A DNA stretch of 35,267 bases from G020354085 sp964629975 (GTDB taxonomy: Bacteria > Pseudomonadota > Gammaproteobacteria > Acidiferrobacterales > Sulfurifustaceae): contig CAZVUN010000018.1 in the NCBI GenBank assembly GCA_964629975.1, forward strand, positions 1 to 35,267. The letters are read 5' to 3'. Every line of letters begins with the position of its first letter. The stretch's first letter is position 1. This document shows, piece after piece, positions 10,325 through 18,420 of this stretch. The position numbers were made by a program, and so were the translations under genes. The notes below the pieces were generated by a model. That model saw only the letters and a program-made list of their open reading frames with translations, was not told where the DNA came from and did not search any database.

Positions 10325-11239
10325 TCAGCTCTTGGCGCGCGAGGCGCGCTTCTCGCAATGCTCGTGGGCGAACTTCATGAACTCGTCGACCGCGCGCAGG
10401 CGGAACTTCTGCCGCTGGTAGACGATCGAGAACGGGCGCTCGATCTGCGGCGCGAGCGGGCGCGACACCAGCGTACCGAGCTTGAGCTCCTTCACGATCG
10501 TGGCCTGTGACACGATCGAGATGCCAAGCCCGGCCTCGACCGCGCTCTTCACGGCCTCGGGATTGCCGACCTCGAGACTGATGTTGAGGTCGGTGAGCTG
10601 CGCGCCGCTGCGCGTGAGGTACTCGACAATGAACTCGCGCGTGCCGGAGCCTTCCTCGCGGCACACGAATGGATGGCCCTGCAGGTCCTCGACCGTGATC
10701 GCGGTCTTCTTCGCGAGCGCATGTGCCGGGGGACAGATCACCACCAGCTTGTCGTGCCAGCAGACCTCGACCACGAGGTTCTTGTTCTGGATCGGCGACT
10801 CCACAATGCCGACATCGATCGAGTTGTCCTCGACCATGTGCACGATGCCGACCGAATTCGACACCTTGAGGCGGATGTTGAGGTTCGGGTGCCGGTCCTT
10901 GAACTCCCCGAGCAGCGACGGCAGGACGTACTCGGCGATGGTGGTGCTGGCACCGATGATGACGATGCCGCTGACGTCGCCGGTCAGGTCGCGCACCTTG
11001 CTCTCCATCTCCGAGTACAGGGAGATGATCCGGTCGGCGTACTCGAACACGCGCTCGCCCGCGGCGGTCAGGCTGATGCGGTTGTGCGTGCGGTCGAACA
11101 GGCGCGTGTTGAAGTACTCCTCGAGCTGGCGGATCTGGAACGTCACCGCCGGCTGGGTCATGTGCAGGGTCTCCGCCGCCTTGGTGAACGAAAGCAGGCG
11201 CGCGACGGTGTGAAAGACCTGCAGTCTGCGATCGGCCAT
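10325..11239 (-). CDS. LysR-family transcriptional regulator
   Basis: 304 residues. The N-terminal winged helix-turn-helix (about 1-60) has the standard LysR pattern SFTKAAETLHMTQPAVTFQI, with LFDRTHNRISLT after it. The effector-binding type 2 periplasmic-fold domain spans about 90-295. The sequence belongs to the CysB/CbbR-like branch by general look, but the ligand cannot be read from it. It is not divergent from a sox or cbb gene here; the neighbours are a small unknown protein downstream and the PilT-type gene upstream on the same strand. Confidence 0.92.
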   Translation of the reverse strand: MADRRLQVFHTVARLLSFTKAAETLHMTQPAVTFQIRQLEEYFNTRLFDRTHNRISLTAAGERVFEYADRIISLYSEMESKVRDLTGDVSGIVIIGASTTIAEYVLPSLLGEFKDRHPNLNIRLKVSNSVGIVHMVEDNSIDVGIVESPIQNKNLVVEVCWHDKLVVICPPAHALAKKTAITVEDLQGHPFVCREEGSGTREFIVEYLTRSGAQLTDLNISLEVGNPEAVKSAVEAGLGISIVSQATIVKELKLGTLVSRPLAPQIERPFSIVYQRQKFRLRAVDEFMKFAHEHCEKRASRAKS

Positions 11240-11358
11240 GCTCTTAACCCCGGGACCCCTGACGCGACAGCCTATAGTGGTGTGGTAACAGCGACGGGCA
11301 TTTCAGCACAGTTGCGCGCGCCTTGTATAGGCGGTGCGACAGTTTGCGGACGGCAGCG

Positions 11359-12525
11359 TCAAGCGAACCCGTCGAGCTTGAGCTTGAGGTCGGTGGGGCT
11401 GGTGGCATGCTGCAGCGCGGTTTCCTCGTCGATCTCTCCGGCGCGCACCAGGTGGAACAGACTCATGTCGAAGCTCTGCATGCCCTCGGCCGCCGTACCC
11501 TTCTTGATGAGATCGCCGAGTTCCTTGATCTTGAGCGGGTCGAGGATGTACTCGCGCGCGAGCGCCGACACGGTCATGACCTCGCAGGCGATGATGCGAC
11601 CCTGCCCGTTCTTGCGCGGCAGCAGGCGCTGGCTCACCACGCCGCGCAGGTTCTGCGCGAGCTTGGCGCGGATGCCGATCTGCGCCTCCGGCGAGAAGCT
11701 CGTCACGATGCGCGAGATGGTCTCGGCCGCGGCCGGTGAGTGCACGGTGGAGAACACCAGGTGGCCGGTCTCGGCCGCGGTCATGGCCGCCTCGATGGTC
11801 TCGGGGTCGCGCATCTCGCCGAGCAGGATGGTGTCCGGGTCCTCGCGCAACACGGCGCGCATGGCCTCGGCGAAGGTGTTGGTATCGATGCCGACCTCAC
11901 GCTGGGTGATGATCGACTTGCGCTCGGAGAACAGGAACTCGATCGGGTCCTCGATGGTGACGATGTGCTCGCCCTTGTTGGTATTGATCTCGTTGATGAG
12001 CGAGGCGAGCGTCGTGGACTTGCCCGAGCCGGTGGCACCGGTGATGAGCACCAGCCCGCGTTCCAGGTGAATGAAGTTGCGCACCAGCTCCGGCAGGCGC
12101 AGTTCCTGCGGCGTGGGAATATTGGTGTTGATGACGCGCAGCACCATGCCGATCGAGCCGCGCTGGTAGAAGACGTTGGCGCGCACCCGCCCGATGTCCT
12201 TGAAACCGATCGACAGGTCGACCTGGTGGTGCTGCTCGAACAGCTGCTGCAGGCGCGCGGACATCATGGTGCGCGCCAGGCGATCCATGAACTCGGCCGG
12301 CAACGGTGCGATCTCGCGCATGGCGCGCAGCGCGCCGTCGATGCGCAGGATCGGGTGATTGCGCGTGCGCAGGTGGATGTCGGAGGCCTTGGCACGCACC
12401 GCGTAGGCCAGCACCTGTCCGAGCAGTTTGAGCGGGTCGGTGCTCGCCCCGATCGGTGCCGCCGGGGCGGCCGAGGGATGGGTGGCGGGCTGGCTGGCGG
12501 CAGCCTGGCGGGTAGCGTCGGTCAT
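11359..12525 (-). CDS. PilT/PilU-type type IV pilus retraction ATPase
   Basis: 388 residues, hexameric secretion-type ATPase that powers pilus retraction and twitching. After an Ala/Pro-rich 30-residue tail come the PAS-like N-domain (KASDIHLR near 46-53), Walker A GATGSGKS at 163-170, the Asp box TIEDPIEF near 190, Walker B LLGEMRD near 234-240 and the His box GHLVFSTVHS near 254-263. It is longer than typical PilT (about 345) and the AIRAGE-type ending is not seen; it may be a PilT paralogue or PilU. It lies apart from other pilus genes. The ATG at 12525 lacks a clear ribosome site. Confidence 0.9.
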   Translation of the reverse strand: MTDATRQAAASQPATHPSAAPAAPIGASTDPLKLLGQVLAYAVRAKASDIHLRTRNHPILRIDGALRAMREIAPLPAEFMDRLARTMMSARLQQLFEQHHQVDLSIGFKDIGRVRANVFYQRGSIGMVLRVINTNIPTPQELRLPELVRNFIHLERGLVLITGATGSGKSTTLASLINEINTNKGEHIVTIEDPIEFLFSERKSIITQREVGIDTNTFAEAMRAVLREDPDTILLGEMRDPETIEAAMTAAETGHLVFSTVHSPAAAETISRIVTSFSPEAQIGIRAKLAQNLRGVVSQRLLPRKNGQGRIIACEVMTVSALAREYILDPLKIKELGDLIKKGTAAEGMQSFDMSLFHLVRAGEIDEETALQHATSPTDLKLKLDGFA

Positions 12526-12607
12526 GGCGGAACAGCGCCCCGGAGGGGCAGGAGGTTTTTCAGGTCCTCCTAGTCTAGACGATCCCGTCGGCCGTGCGCC
12601 GAAAGTC

Positions 12608-12634
12608 AAAGGGCCGGCAAGTTGCCGGCCCCGT
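12608..12634 (-). terminator. Intrinsic terminator after DUF2892 gene
   Basis: On the minus strand a 9-bp GGGCCGGCA/TGCCGGCCC stem with a 3-nt loop is followed by TTTGACTTT. It stands 28 bp after the stop at 12662 and separates this cluster from the PilT-type gene. Confidence 0.75.
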
Positions 12635-12661
12635 GCGGTTGCTGCCGAAATACCGCCCGCG

Positions 12662-12889
12662 TCAATGCGCCGTCGCGGATGCCTCGCCCTTCGGAACGCC
12701 GAGCTTGGCCAGGATCCAGTCCATCGGACAGAAGCCGGTCAGTCCGCTCTGGAACAGATTGGCGCCAACAAACACGGTGAACCACAGCCAATTCACATGG
12801 TGGAACAGCGGGCTGGCCTGCACGCCGAGCGCCAGTGACAGCAATACAAAGAATCCGGCGATGGTGGTACGCAGACGAAAGACAGTCAT
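12662..12889 (-). CDS. DUF2892 (YgaP-like) inner-membrane protein
   Basis: 75 residues with two hydrophobic segments (about 9-25 and 34-53) and the FCPMDWILAKLG ending typical of the DUF2892 family, which is also the membrane anchor of the rhodanese YgaP. The ATG at 12889 follows AAGGAGA on the minus strand. It stands downstream of the SCP2-like and FadL genes and may belong with them. No catalytic domain is fused here. The family's function is not established; a link to sulfur transfer is an inference from neighbours. Confidence 0.85.
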   Translation of the reverse strand: MTVFRLRTTIAGFFVLLSLALGVQASPLFHHVNWLWFTVFVGANLFQSGLTGFCPMDWILAKLGVPKGEASATAH

Positions 12890-12925
12890 GGAGAGTCTCC
12901 TTTTCGGTGTTTGCAATCCGGATGC

Positions 12926-12950
12926 GCCATTATATCTATATAAGGACTAA
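12926..12950 (-). promoter_or_regulatory. AT-rich candidate promoter or operator for DUF2892 gene
   Basis: An isolated AT-rich patch in a GC-rich background reads, on the minus strand, CTTATATAGATATAAT. TATAAT (12929-12934) is a perfect -10 hexamer about 40 bp before the start codon. The near-palindromic TATATAGATATA could also bind a regulator. No good -35 was seen. Confidence 0.45.
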
Positions 12951-12997
12951 CCGCTGGCAACCGCGTCGCGGCCTGCGCGACGGGGCGGTCAGGGCGG

Positions 12998-13579
12998 CTA
13001 GTTGGGGCAGCTGGACGTGTCGGACGCCACCTTGCCGGTGAGCAGCAGGAAGTTCTCAAACGGTCCCATGTTGCCCATCGCCTCGAGCTTCGGACCCTCG
13101 AACTCGAGCCGCCCGAACATCATGGCGCGCATCGGTCCATACTCGCCGCGCCCCATCTCGCCCCAACGCTGGGTGGTAGCGTGCATCACGTAGTCCATGC
13201 CCGAGTCGAGCTTGGCGGTTTCGACCTTGCCGCCGTAGACACACAGCGCCTTGCCGTCCTTTTTGGCGATGCGCATCTCGACGCGCGGGCTGTCCTTGCA
13301 GTCCGTGCGGTAGATCTGCATCACCTTGAAGCCACGCCCACCGTGGTTGTCGACCCAACCGCTTTCCACGAGCTTGTCGGTCAGGACCTTGTCCGCGTTC
13401 CACGCGTCGCACGCCGCCTTGCCCCAGTCGGCTGACATCAGCACCGGCTTGCTCATGGCCGGCGCGCCCGCGGCAGCGGATTCGGCCGCGGCCGGCTTTT
13501 CCTCGGCCGTGCTCACGACTGAAAACATCGACAGCACTAAGCCAAGCAAGACGCTCCATCTTGGATAGGTATTCGACAT
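12998..13579 (-). CDS. Periplasmic SCP2-like (sterol-carrier/lipid-binding fold) protein
   Basis: 193 residues with a signal peptide (cleavage near 24, VVSTA/EE), then an Ala-rich linker. The C-terminal part has FGRLEFEGPKLEAMGNMGPF, resembling the SCP2 sterol-binding domain. Four cysteines (57, 94, 113, 191) remain in the mature protein and could form disulfides. The start ATG 13579 follows GAGGAGAGAGG, nearly identical to the leader of dsrE2 at 16020-16034. The fold suggests a hydrophobic ligand, fitting the FadL porin gene next to it. Assignment is from sequence pattern only. Confidence 0.7.
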   Translation of the reverse strand: MSNTYPRWSVLLGLVLSMFSVVSTAEEKPAAAESAAAGAPAMSKPVLMSADWGKAACDAWNADKVLTDKLVESGWVDNHGGRGFKVMQIYRTDCKDSPRVEMRIAKKDGKALCVYGGKVETAKLDSGMDYVMHATTQRWGEMGRGEYGPMRAMMFGRLEFEGPKLEAMGNMGPFENFLLLTGKVASDTSSCPN

Positions 13580-13638
13580 GCCTCTCTCCTCAGTCGCTTA
13601 TGACTGTTTTGTCTATTGGGTACATTGAACGTAACAAG

Positions 13639-13672
13639 CAAAGGGGCCGGTCGTGAAACCGGCCCCCTTGTG
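13639..13672 (-). terminator. Intrinsic terminator after FadL gene
   Basis: On the minus strand GGGGCCGGT pairs with ACCGGCCCC across a 6-nt loop, then TTTGCTTGTT follows. It lies about 45 bp after the porin stop. Confidence 0.75.
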
Positions 13673-13712
13673 CGCTGCTACAACAGGATGCGATGAACCG
13701 ACATTGCGCGGC

Positions 13713-15074
13713 CTAGAACTTCCAGGAATAGGCAACGCCGATGTCGAACTGGTCCATCTTGAGCTCGATGGTCTGCGCCGGATCGAACGGGCTCGTACCG
13801 CTCACCTTCTTTTCCGGCGAGTACATCGCCGAGAGCGTCCATTCGCTGCTCTTGCTCAACTGATTGGTGAAGCCGAACGTGAAGTGGTGCTCCTGAACGG
13901 CCGGCGCCAGAATGTTGAACAACACTTCTGATGAAGGAATGGGTTGCTTGTTGTAGCTGTAGCCCAGACGCCACAGCCAGTCCGGGCTGGAATTGAACTG
14001 GTAGCCGAGCTTGTAGACCGTCACATCCTCCCAACCGAAACCTGCGCCCGATGATCCGCCCAAACAGCCGTCGCCGGTACCGCCGGTCGGACTCGGGATA
14101 CAGCTACCGTCGGTGAGCGGTTTGATGGGATTGCCCACCGCGGCCACATCGCTGTACCAGATCTGCTGGATATCAAACAGGATGGCCGAGTCCTTGTTGG
14201 GCTTGAAGGCGAGACCGATGTTGGCCGTCGCCGGAATGTCGAAATCACCACCTTCCGCAAACAGGCCCTTGTACTTCTCGAACTCGCTCATGCTCATCTT
14301 GGTCTGATACGAGGCGCCGAGCGACCAGCCGGGTGCGACTTCACCTTGCAAACCGATCTTCGCGCCGAAACCGGTGGAGTCGTCATAGCCCTGGTCGCTG
14401 AGGTTGGCCGGATCGCTGGAGAACCCACCGAAGGTGCTCAGGCCGGTGGCCTTGAAGCGCTGGTAAGCAAAGATGGCGCTCACGCCCCAGGAGGACGTCT
14501 CCGTAATCTTGCGCGCATAGGTGGCCGAGACGAAAAGCTGGGAAAGGTCAATGCCTGCCGTGCCACCACCGAAGGTACCGGGTGAAGTGACGAACGTGTT
14601 GGGTCCCGGTGGCGGGACAAAGAACGTCGCCGTGCCGCCCTCATACTCGGTATTCATGCCACCGTTGCCGTACACGCTCACACCGATTGAGCTATTGGCG
14701 TCCAGCATGTGGTTGTAACCAAATTCCGGGATGAGGAAGTACTCGTTCTCACTGTCGATGCTTTGCGGCCCGACGCTAAAGGTACAGCCACTCAAGGAGC
14801 AGGCATTCGACGGTCCGCCGGTCGCGGTGTAACTGCGCCGCGGGCTGAACAGCGATGCGCCCAAGTCGGCGCGGCTGCCCACCATGACCATGCCGGCCGG
14901 GTTCGTGGCCGCGGCCAGGGAGTCCTGCGCGAGGGCGACGCCCGCGCCCGCCACGCCCTTCTCATGGATGCTGTAGCCGTGCGCGAAATAGCCGGTGGTT
15001 GCAAATGCTCCCGGCGATGCCACGGCCGCAGCGACCGCCAGCGCCAGCACAACGTTTTGCTTCTTGCTGATCAT
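13713..15074 (-). CDS. OmpP1/FadL-family outer-membrane transporter
   Basis: 453 residues. It has a signal peptide ending FA/TTGYF near 25, the N-terminal plug-type segment GYSIHEKGVAGAGVALA, NPAGM near 58-62, and a C-terminus ending in aromatic Phe (YSWKF) as expected of an outer-membrane beta-barrel. The family carries hydrophobic compounds across the outer membrane. Cysteine pairs in putative surface loops (ACSLSGC; SCIPSP...DGC) are a notable addition. The ATG 15074 follows GAGAGGAGAG; upstream in-frame codons were excluded because they lack a ribosome site and precede the clear signal peptide. The substrate is not known; the neighbours suggest sulfur. Confidence 0.9.
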   Translation of the reverse strand: MISKKQNVVLALAVAAAVASPGAFATTGYFAHGYSIHEKGVAGAGVALAQDSLAAATNPAGMVMVGSRADLGASLFSPRRSYTATGGPSNACSLSGCTFSVGPQSIDSENEYFLIPEFGYNHMLDANSSIGVSVYGNGGMNTEYEGGTATFFVPPPGPNTFVTSPGTFGGGTAGIDLSQLFVSATYARKITETSSWGVSAIFAYQRFKATGLSTFGGFSSDPANLSDQGYDDSTGFGAKIGLQGEVAPGWSLGASYQTKMSMSEFEKYKGLFAEGGDFDIPATANIGLAFKPNKDSAILFDIQQIWYSDVAAVGNPIKPLTDGSCIPSPTGGTGDGCLGGSSGAGFGWEDVTVYKLGYQFNSSPDWLWRLGYSYNKQPIPSSEVLFNILAPAVQEHHFTFGFTNQLSKSSEWTLSAMYSPEKKVSGTSPFDPAQTIELKMDQFDIGVAYSWKF

Positions 15075-15243
15075 CGAGTGCTCTCCTCTCAAGTGATTGG
15101 GCCACATAGCCCGCGTGGTTAGACGCGATGCGCCGTCGCATGGACGGCGCAGTCCCGATGGTGCTCCCTGTTTTTCTATGCGCCACTTCCTGCCCGACAG
15201 CACGGCGCCCATAAACGTCATCGAACTGTCTTTTCGGCGGGCA

Positions 15244-15273
15244 AGTATTCGACCGCACCAATTAAAATGTCAA
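15244..15273 (-). promoter_or_regulatory. Candidate sigma-70 promoter for FadL gene
   Basis: On the minus strand a consensus -35 TTGACA (15268-15273) is followed after 18 bp by AATACT (15244-15249, four of six matches). The spacer and upstream flank are AT-rich in a GC-rich genome. It would give a leader of about 160 nt before the start at 15074. Confidence 0.55.
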
Positions 15274-15454
15274 TATTTAATACAAAACTTATTTATCGCT
15301 CTTGCTCCGCGCCGCCCGATCGACGCCAATCCTGAGCGGGCCGCTTAGTTATTGCCATCCCGGCGCAGTGCTGGCAGCGATGTCTTCCGGCCCATGTCGC
15401 ATCGTGAGCGAACACCGATGCCGAGGGCTCGGCTTTCAGCACCTTGCGGAAATG

Positions 15455-15480
15455 AACAGGGGCGCTATCGCGCCCCTGTT
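15455..15480 (-). terminator. Terminator-like hairpin after dsrE2
   Basis: Perfect 11-bp arms AACAGGGGCGC and GCGCCCCTGTT around a 4-nt loop, 30 bp downstream of the dsrE2 stop on the minus strand. The following TT-C-ATTT is a weak U-tract, so termination may be incomplete. Confidence 0.6.
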
Positions 15481-15509
15481 CACGCTGCCGCTTGAAACGA
15501 TGAGCGGAC

Positions 15510-16019
15510 CTACATGTACAGGCAAATATCCGTATCCCCGGCGAAGGCGAGGAAGGTCGCCGCGCCACCGTACTCGATGCCGTCGATGAACTCGGCGGTG
15601 TTCATGCCGAACAGATCAACGGTCATCTGGCAGGCGATCATCTTGACGTCCGCTTCCTGGCACAGGCCGCGCAGCTCCGGGATCGATGCCACACCCTTGT
15701 TCTTGATGGTCTGCTTCATCAAGGTGGTGGCCAGCGACTCGAAACCCGGGACCACGGCCTGAATGGCGTTGGGAATATTCCAGTTGATCGAGCGGAACCA
15801 CTCCGGCCCGAACGGCATCTTCATGGGCATGCCGGGGTTGCCCAGGGGGCTCACCTTCAAACCACTCAGGTCCTTCTTCAACAGGCCAAGCCCGTAGAAG
15901 GTGAAGAATATCTGCACCTGATAGCCGAGCGCCGCCGCGGTCGACGCCAGAATGAACGGCGGATACGCCCAGTCGAGCGTGCCCTTGGTGGCGATGATCG
16001 CCATGCTCTTTTCAGCCAT
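15510..16019 (-). CDS. dsrE2: DsrE2-like sulfur-carrier protein
   Basis: 169 residues, DsrE/DsrF/TusD superfamily. In sulfur oxidisers DsrE2 works with TusA in cytoplasmic sulfur transfer. Cys120, Cys130 and Cys166 are present; Cys130 in MIACQMTVDLFGM is the conserved position expected to carry persulfide. Hydrophobic stretches around 18-45 and 153-162 are compatible with membrane association proposed for DsrE2. The start ATG 16019 follows GAGGAGAGAGG. It lies 64 bp behind tusA on the same strand. No rhodanese gene, often third in this cluster, is in the window. Confidence 0.88.
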   Translation of the reverse strand: MAEKSMAIIATKGTLDWAYPPFILASTAAALGYQVQIFFTFYGLGLLKKDLSGLKVSPLGNPGMPMKMPFGPEWFRSINWNIPNAIQAVVPGFESLATTLMKQTIKNKGVASIPELRGLCQEADVKMIACQMTVDLFGMNTAEFIDGIEYGGAATFLAFAGDTDICLYM

Positions 16020-16057
16020 TGCCTCTCTCCTCAATTTCCCGATTGGCGGAAACAGCG

Positions 16058-16078
16058 CGGCGCGCCCGGGGCGCGCCG
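16058..16078. other. Intercistronic hairpin between tusA and dsrE2
   Basis: Arms CGGCGCGCC and GGCGCGCCG with a 3-nt loop and no T-run. It may stabilise or process the message; a terminator is unlikely. Confidence 0.55.
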
Positions 16079-16083
16079 TGTGC

Positions 16084-16308
16084 TCAGGACTTCTTCAGTA
16101 CGAAGGTGTACTCGCCGCTCGCTTCCGTCGATTCCAGCAGCTGGTTTCCCGTCTGCTTCGCGAACGCCTGGAAGTCCTTCACGGAGCCCGGATCGGTCGC
16201 GATGATCTTCAGTGTCTGACCGCTCTGCAGCCCGCCCAGCGCCTTCTTGGCGCGCAGGATCGGCAGCGGACAGTTCAGACCGCGTGCGTCGAGTTCTTGA
16301 TCAGCCAT
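16084..16308 (-). CDS. tusA: TusA sulfurtransferase
   Basis: 74 residues, SirA/TusA fold. It binds sulfane sulfur on the cysteine of the CPLP motif (Cys13) and hands it on; in sulfur oxidisers it feeds oxidation enzymes, and in other bacteria tRNA thiolation. The ribosome site GAGGAGG lies just before the ATG at 16308. It is first in the tusA-dsrE2 unit. The pairing with dsrE2 near sox genes favours a role in dissimilatory sulfur oxidation over tRNA modification. Confidence 0.93.
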   Translation of the reverse strand: MADQELDARGLNCPLPILRAKKALGGLQSGQTLKIIATDPGSVKDFQAFAKQTGNQLLESTEASGEYTFVLKKS

Positions 16309-16717
16309 GTTGCCTCCTCATCAGTTACTGCGTTTCACGATGTACCGCTATCCGATGGCGCGCCCCGCACTCAGCCGGGCACGCCTGACTGTCACGCCGC
16401 TCTCGGTTCGATGACTGCGTGGCGCCCAACGACCCAGCGTCTCGTGCCCACGCACCGTCACCTTGGCCAAAAGGCCCGGGGCACCCTGGACCGCCGGTAT
16501 CGCCTCGCGACGGCGCACCCGCATCCAGATTCCCCGATTTGGACAGCGCAAATTAGTATATTATGAGATTCGCGATTGCCACGATAGCTGGGCCATTTCC
16601 GCCTCCGGCTTGTGATTGTCCCTTTTCGCCCCGACGTTATGAAGTTATTGTTCTGACGTCGATTTTGCCAATCGGGCAGAGGAACTTGCAGCGCCTGGCC
16701 ACTATCAAATTGTTATC
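16309..16717. other. Divergent intergenic region between tusA and the BepA-like gene
   Basis: About 410 bp without a supported gene. A small ORF at 16348-16551 has no ribosome site. An AT-rich patch near 16551-16570 reads TAATATACT on the minus strand and may be part of the tusA promoter, but no matching -35 was clear. The segment 16571-16717 has markedly lower GC than its surroundings and should hold the promoter of the downstream protease. Confidence 0.6.
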
Positions 16718-18202
16718 GTGAAATCCTCGAGACAGTCAGTTGCGCGCGCCGTCGTCGGGCTCGCGATCCTCGCGCACCTCGCCATCAGCCACAGCGCGGT
16801 CGCGGCCGTCAACCTGCCCGAACTTGGCGATGCCGCCGGTACCAGCATCACACCGGCGCAGGAGCGCAAGCTCGGCGAGGAGTTCATGCGCAGGGCGCGC
16901 GGCGCCTTGAACATCCTCGACGACGCGGAGCTCACGGACTACGTCCAGACACTCGGCCGCAAGCTGCTTGCGGCCAGTGAGAGCCCGACACAGGACTACT
17001 ACTTTTTCGTCGTCGACGATCCGAGCATCAACGCGTTTGCGGTGCCAGGCGGTTTCGTCGGCGTGCATACCGGCCTGATCTCCGCGGCGCAGAACGAAGC
17101 CGAGCTTGCCTCGGTGATGGCGCACGAAATCACGCACGTGACGCAACGCCACATCCCGCGCCTGATCGCCGAACAGGAACGCGCCAGCCTGCCGGCGATG
17201 GCCGCGATCCTCGCCTCGATACTGCTGGCAAGCGCCGGCAAGAACGTGGGGGAGGCCGGTATCGCCCTCACCTCCGCGACCATGGTGCAACGCGGGCTCA
17301 ACTTCACGCGCTCCTATGAGGAAGAGGCCGACCGCATCGGCATGGGACTGCTGGCCAATGCCGGTTTCAATCCCTACGCGATGCCGGCGTTCTTCGAGCG
17401 CCTGCAGATCGCCAACCGCCACAACGAATCGAATCTCCCCGAGTACCTGCGCACGCACCCGGTGACCTCGAGCCGTATCGCCGATGCACGCGGCCGCGCC
17501 GAGCAGTTACCGGCCCGTGACCGGCCCGACAGCAGCGAGTTCTACCACGTGCGCGCCAAGCTGCGCGCGCGTGCCCCGGCCGCGAGCGCCGAGGTGGTGC
17601 GCAGCTTTCGCGACAATCTCGCGCAAGGCAAATATCGCGACCCGGACGCCGAGCGCTACGGCCTGGCGCTCGCGCTGCTGCGCGACCGGCAGACGGACGC
17701 GGCGCGCGGCGAGATCCAGAAGCTCATCGAGCGCCATCCCGGACGACTCAACTACCGCATTGCCCACGCCGAAATCGAGATGGCCGCCGGGCGGCGCGAC
17801 GACGCGTTGGCGATCTACCGCGAGGCGCATCGCCAGCGTCCCGGCTCGGTGATGCTGACGCGGGAATACGCGGCGGCCCTGCTGCGTGCCGGGCGGCCGG
17901 CCGAGGCCCGCGATCTGCTGAAAGGGGCGCTGCGCACGACCCGTGACGATCCCGGGCTGTACAAGCTGATGGCGGCGGCCGCCGGCGAGACCGGGGCCCG
18001 GGTCGAGGCGCACCAGGCGCAGGCCGAATACTACTACCTGCTCGGCAACCCCGGCGCGGCGATCGAGCAGCTGCGCATCGCCAGTCGCTTCGCCGGCGAC
18101 AGCTTCTACCTCCAGTCCAGTATCGAGGCGCGAATCAACGCGATCCGCGACGAGTCCGGCCTCGACCAGGCCAAGCCGGCGGCGATAAAGGACGGCAAGT
18201 AG
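16718..18202 (+). CDS. bepA: BepA-like M48 metalloprotease with TPR domain
   Basis: 494 residues. It is a periplasmic zinc protease and chaperone for outer-membrane protein assembly and quality control. Signal peptide about 1-29 (ending AVAA), zinc motif HEITH at 136-140, third ligand Glu in EEEADRIG near 201-208, and a C-terminal TPR region from about 310. The start codon is GTG at 16718, agreeing with the signal peptide; the ribosome site is weak. It stands alone between the divergent tusA gene and the sox operon; having sox next door is probably incidental. Confidence 0.92.
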   Translation: MKSSRQSVARAVVGLAILAHLAISHSAVAAVNLPELGDAAGTSITPAQERKLGEEFMRRARGALNILDDAELTDYVQTLGRKLLAASESPTQDYYFFVVDDPSINAFAVPGGFVGVHTGLISAAQNEAELASVMAHEITHVTQRHIPRLIAEQERASLPAMAAILASILLASAGKNVGEAGIALTSATMVQRGLNFTRSYEEEADRIGMGLLANAGFNPYAMPAFFERLQIANRHNESNLPEYLRTHPVTSSRIADARGRAEQLPARDRPDSSEFYHVRAKLRARAPAASAEVVRSFRDNLAQGKYRDPDAERYGLALALLRDRQTDAARGEIQKLIERHPGRLNYRIAHAEIEMAAGRRDDALAIYREAHRQRPGSVMLTREYAAALLRAGRPAEARDLLKGALRTTRDDPGLYKLMAAAAGETGARVEAHQAQAEYYYLLGNPGAAIEQLRIASRFAGDSFYLQSSIEARINAIRDESGLDQAKPAAIKDGK

Positions 18203-18420
18203 CCCGGCCAATGCGCCCATAAGCAAACGCTGTTGGACCGGCGCCGCTGGGGGTTGTCACGAAAGTCTAACCATGTATCCTTAACGCCCGCAGTTGGTGG
18301 GTCTCGTGTTTCCCTGCGGCGTGTGCGCTTTCCCTGGTCCGAAGCACGACATAACGGTGGTGTCCGCCACGGTCAGATTACGACGACACAATACTTCATC
18401 GACAAATCACAGGAGGAGCA
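18203..18420 (+). promoter_or_regulatory. Leader region upstream of soxX
   Basis: 217 bp between the protease stop and soxX, and the only room for the sox promoter. No confident sigma-70 or sigma-54 hexamer pair was identified. The soxX ribosome site AGGAGGAGC is at 18411-18419. Confidence 0.4.

Larger units (their letters stand above)
15075..15509. other. Intergenic region between dsrE2 and FadL genes
   Basis: About 435 bp with no convincing gene. It contains the candidate FadL promoter at 15244-15273 and an inverted repeat at 15455-15480. The short ORFs here have no ribosome sites. Confidence 0.7.

Noticed and set aside
10673..12070. 465-residue plus-strand ORF across LysR and PilT-type genes
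   Set aside because: It spans two real genes on the other strand; it starts inside the LysR gene and shows shadow composition.
16348..16551. Minus-strand 67-residue ORF upstream of tusA
   Set aside because: No ribosome site, Arg/Gly-rich, and no sign of a domain.
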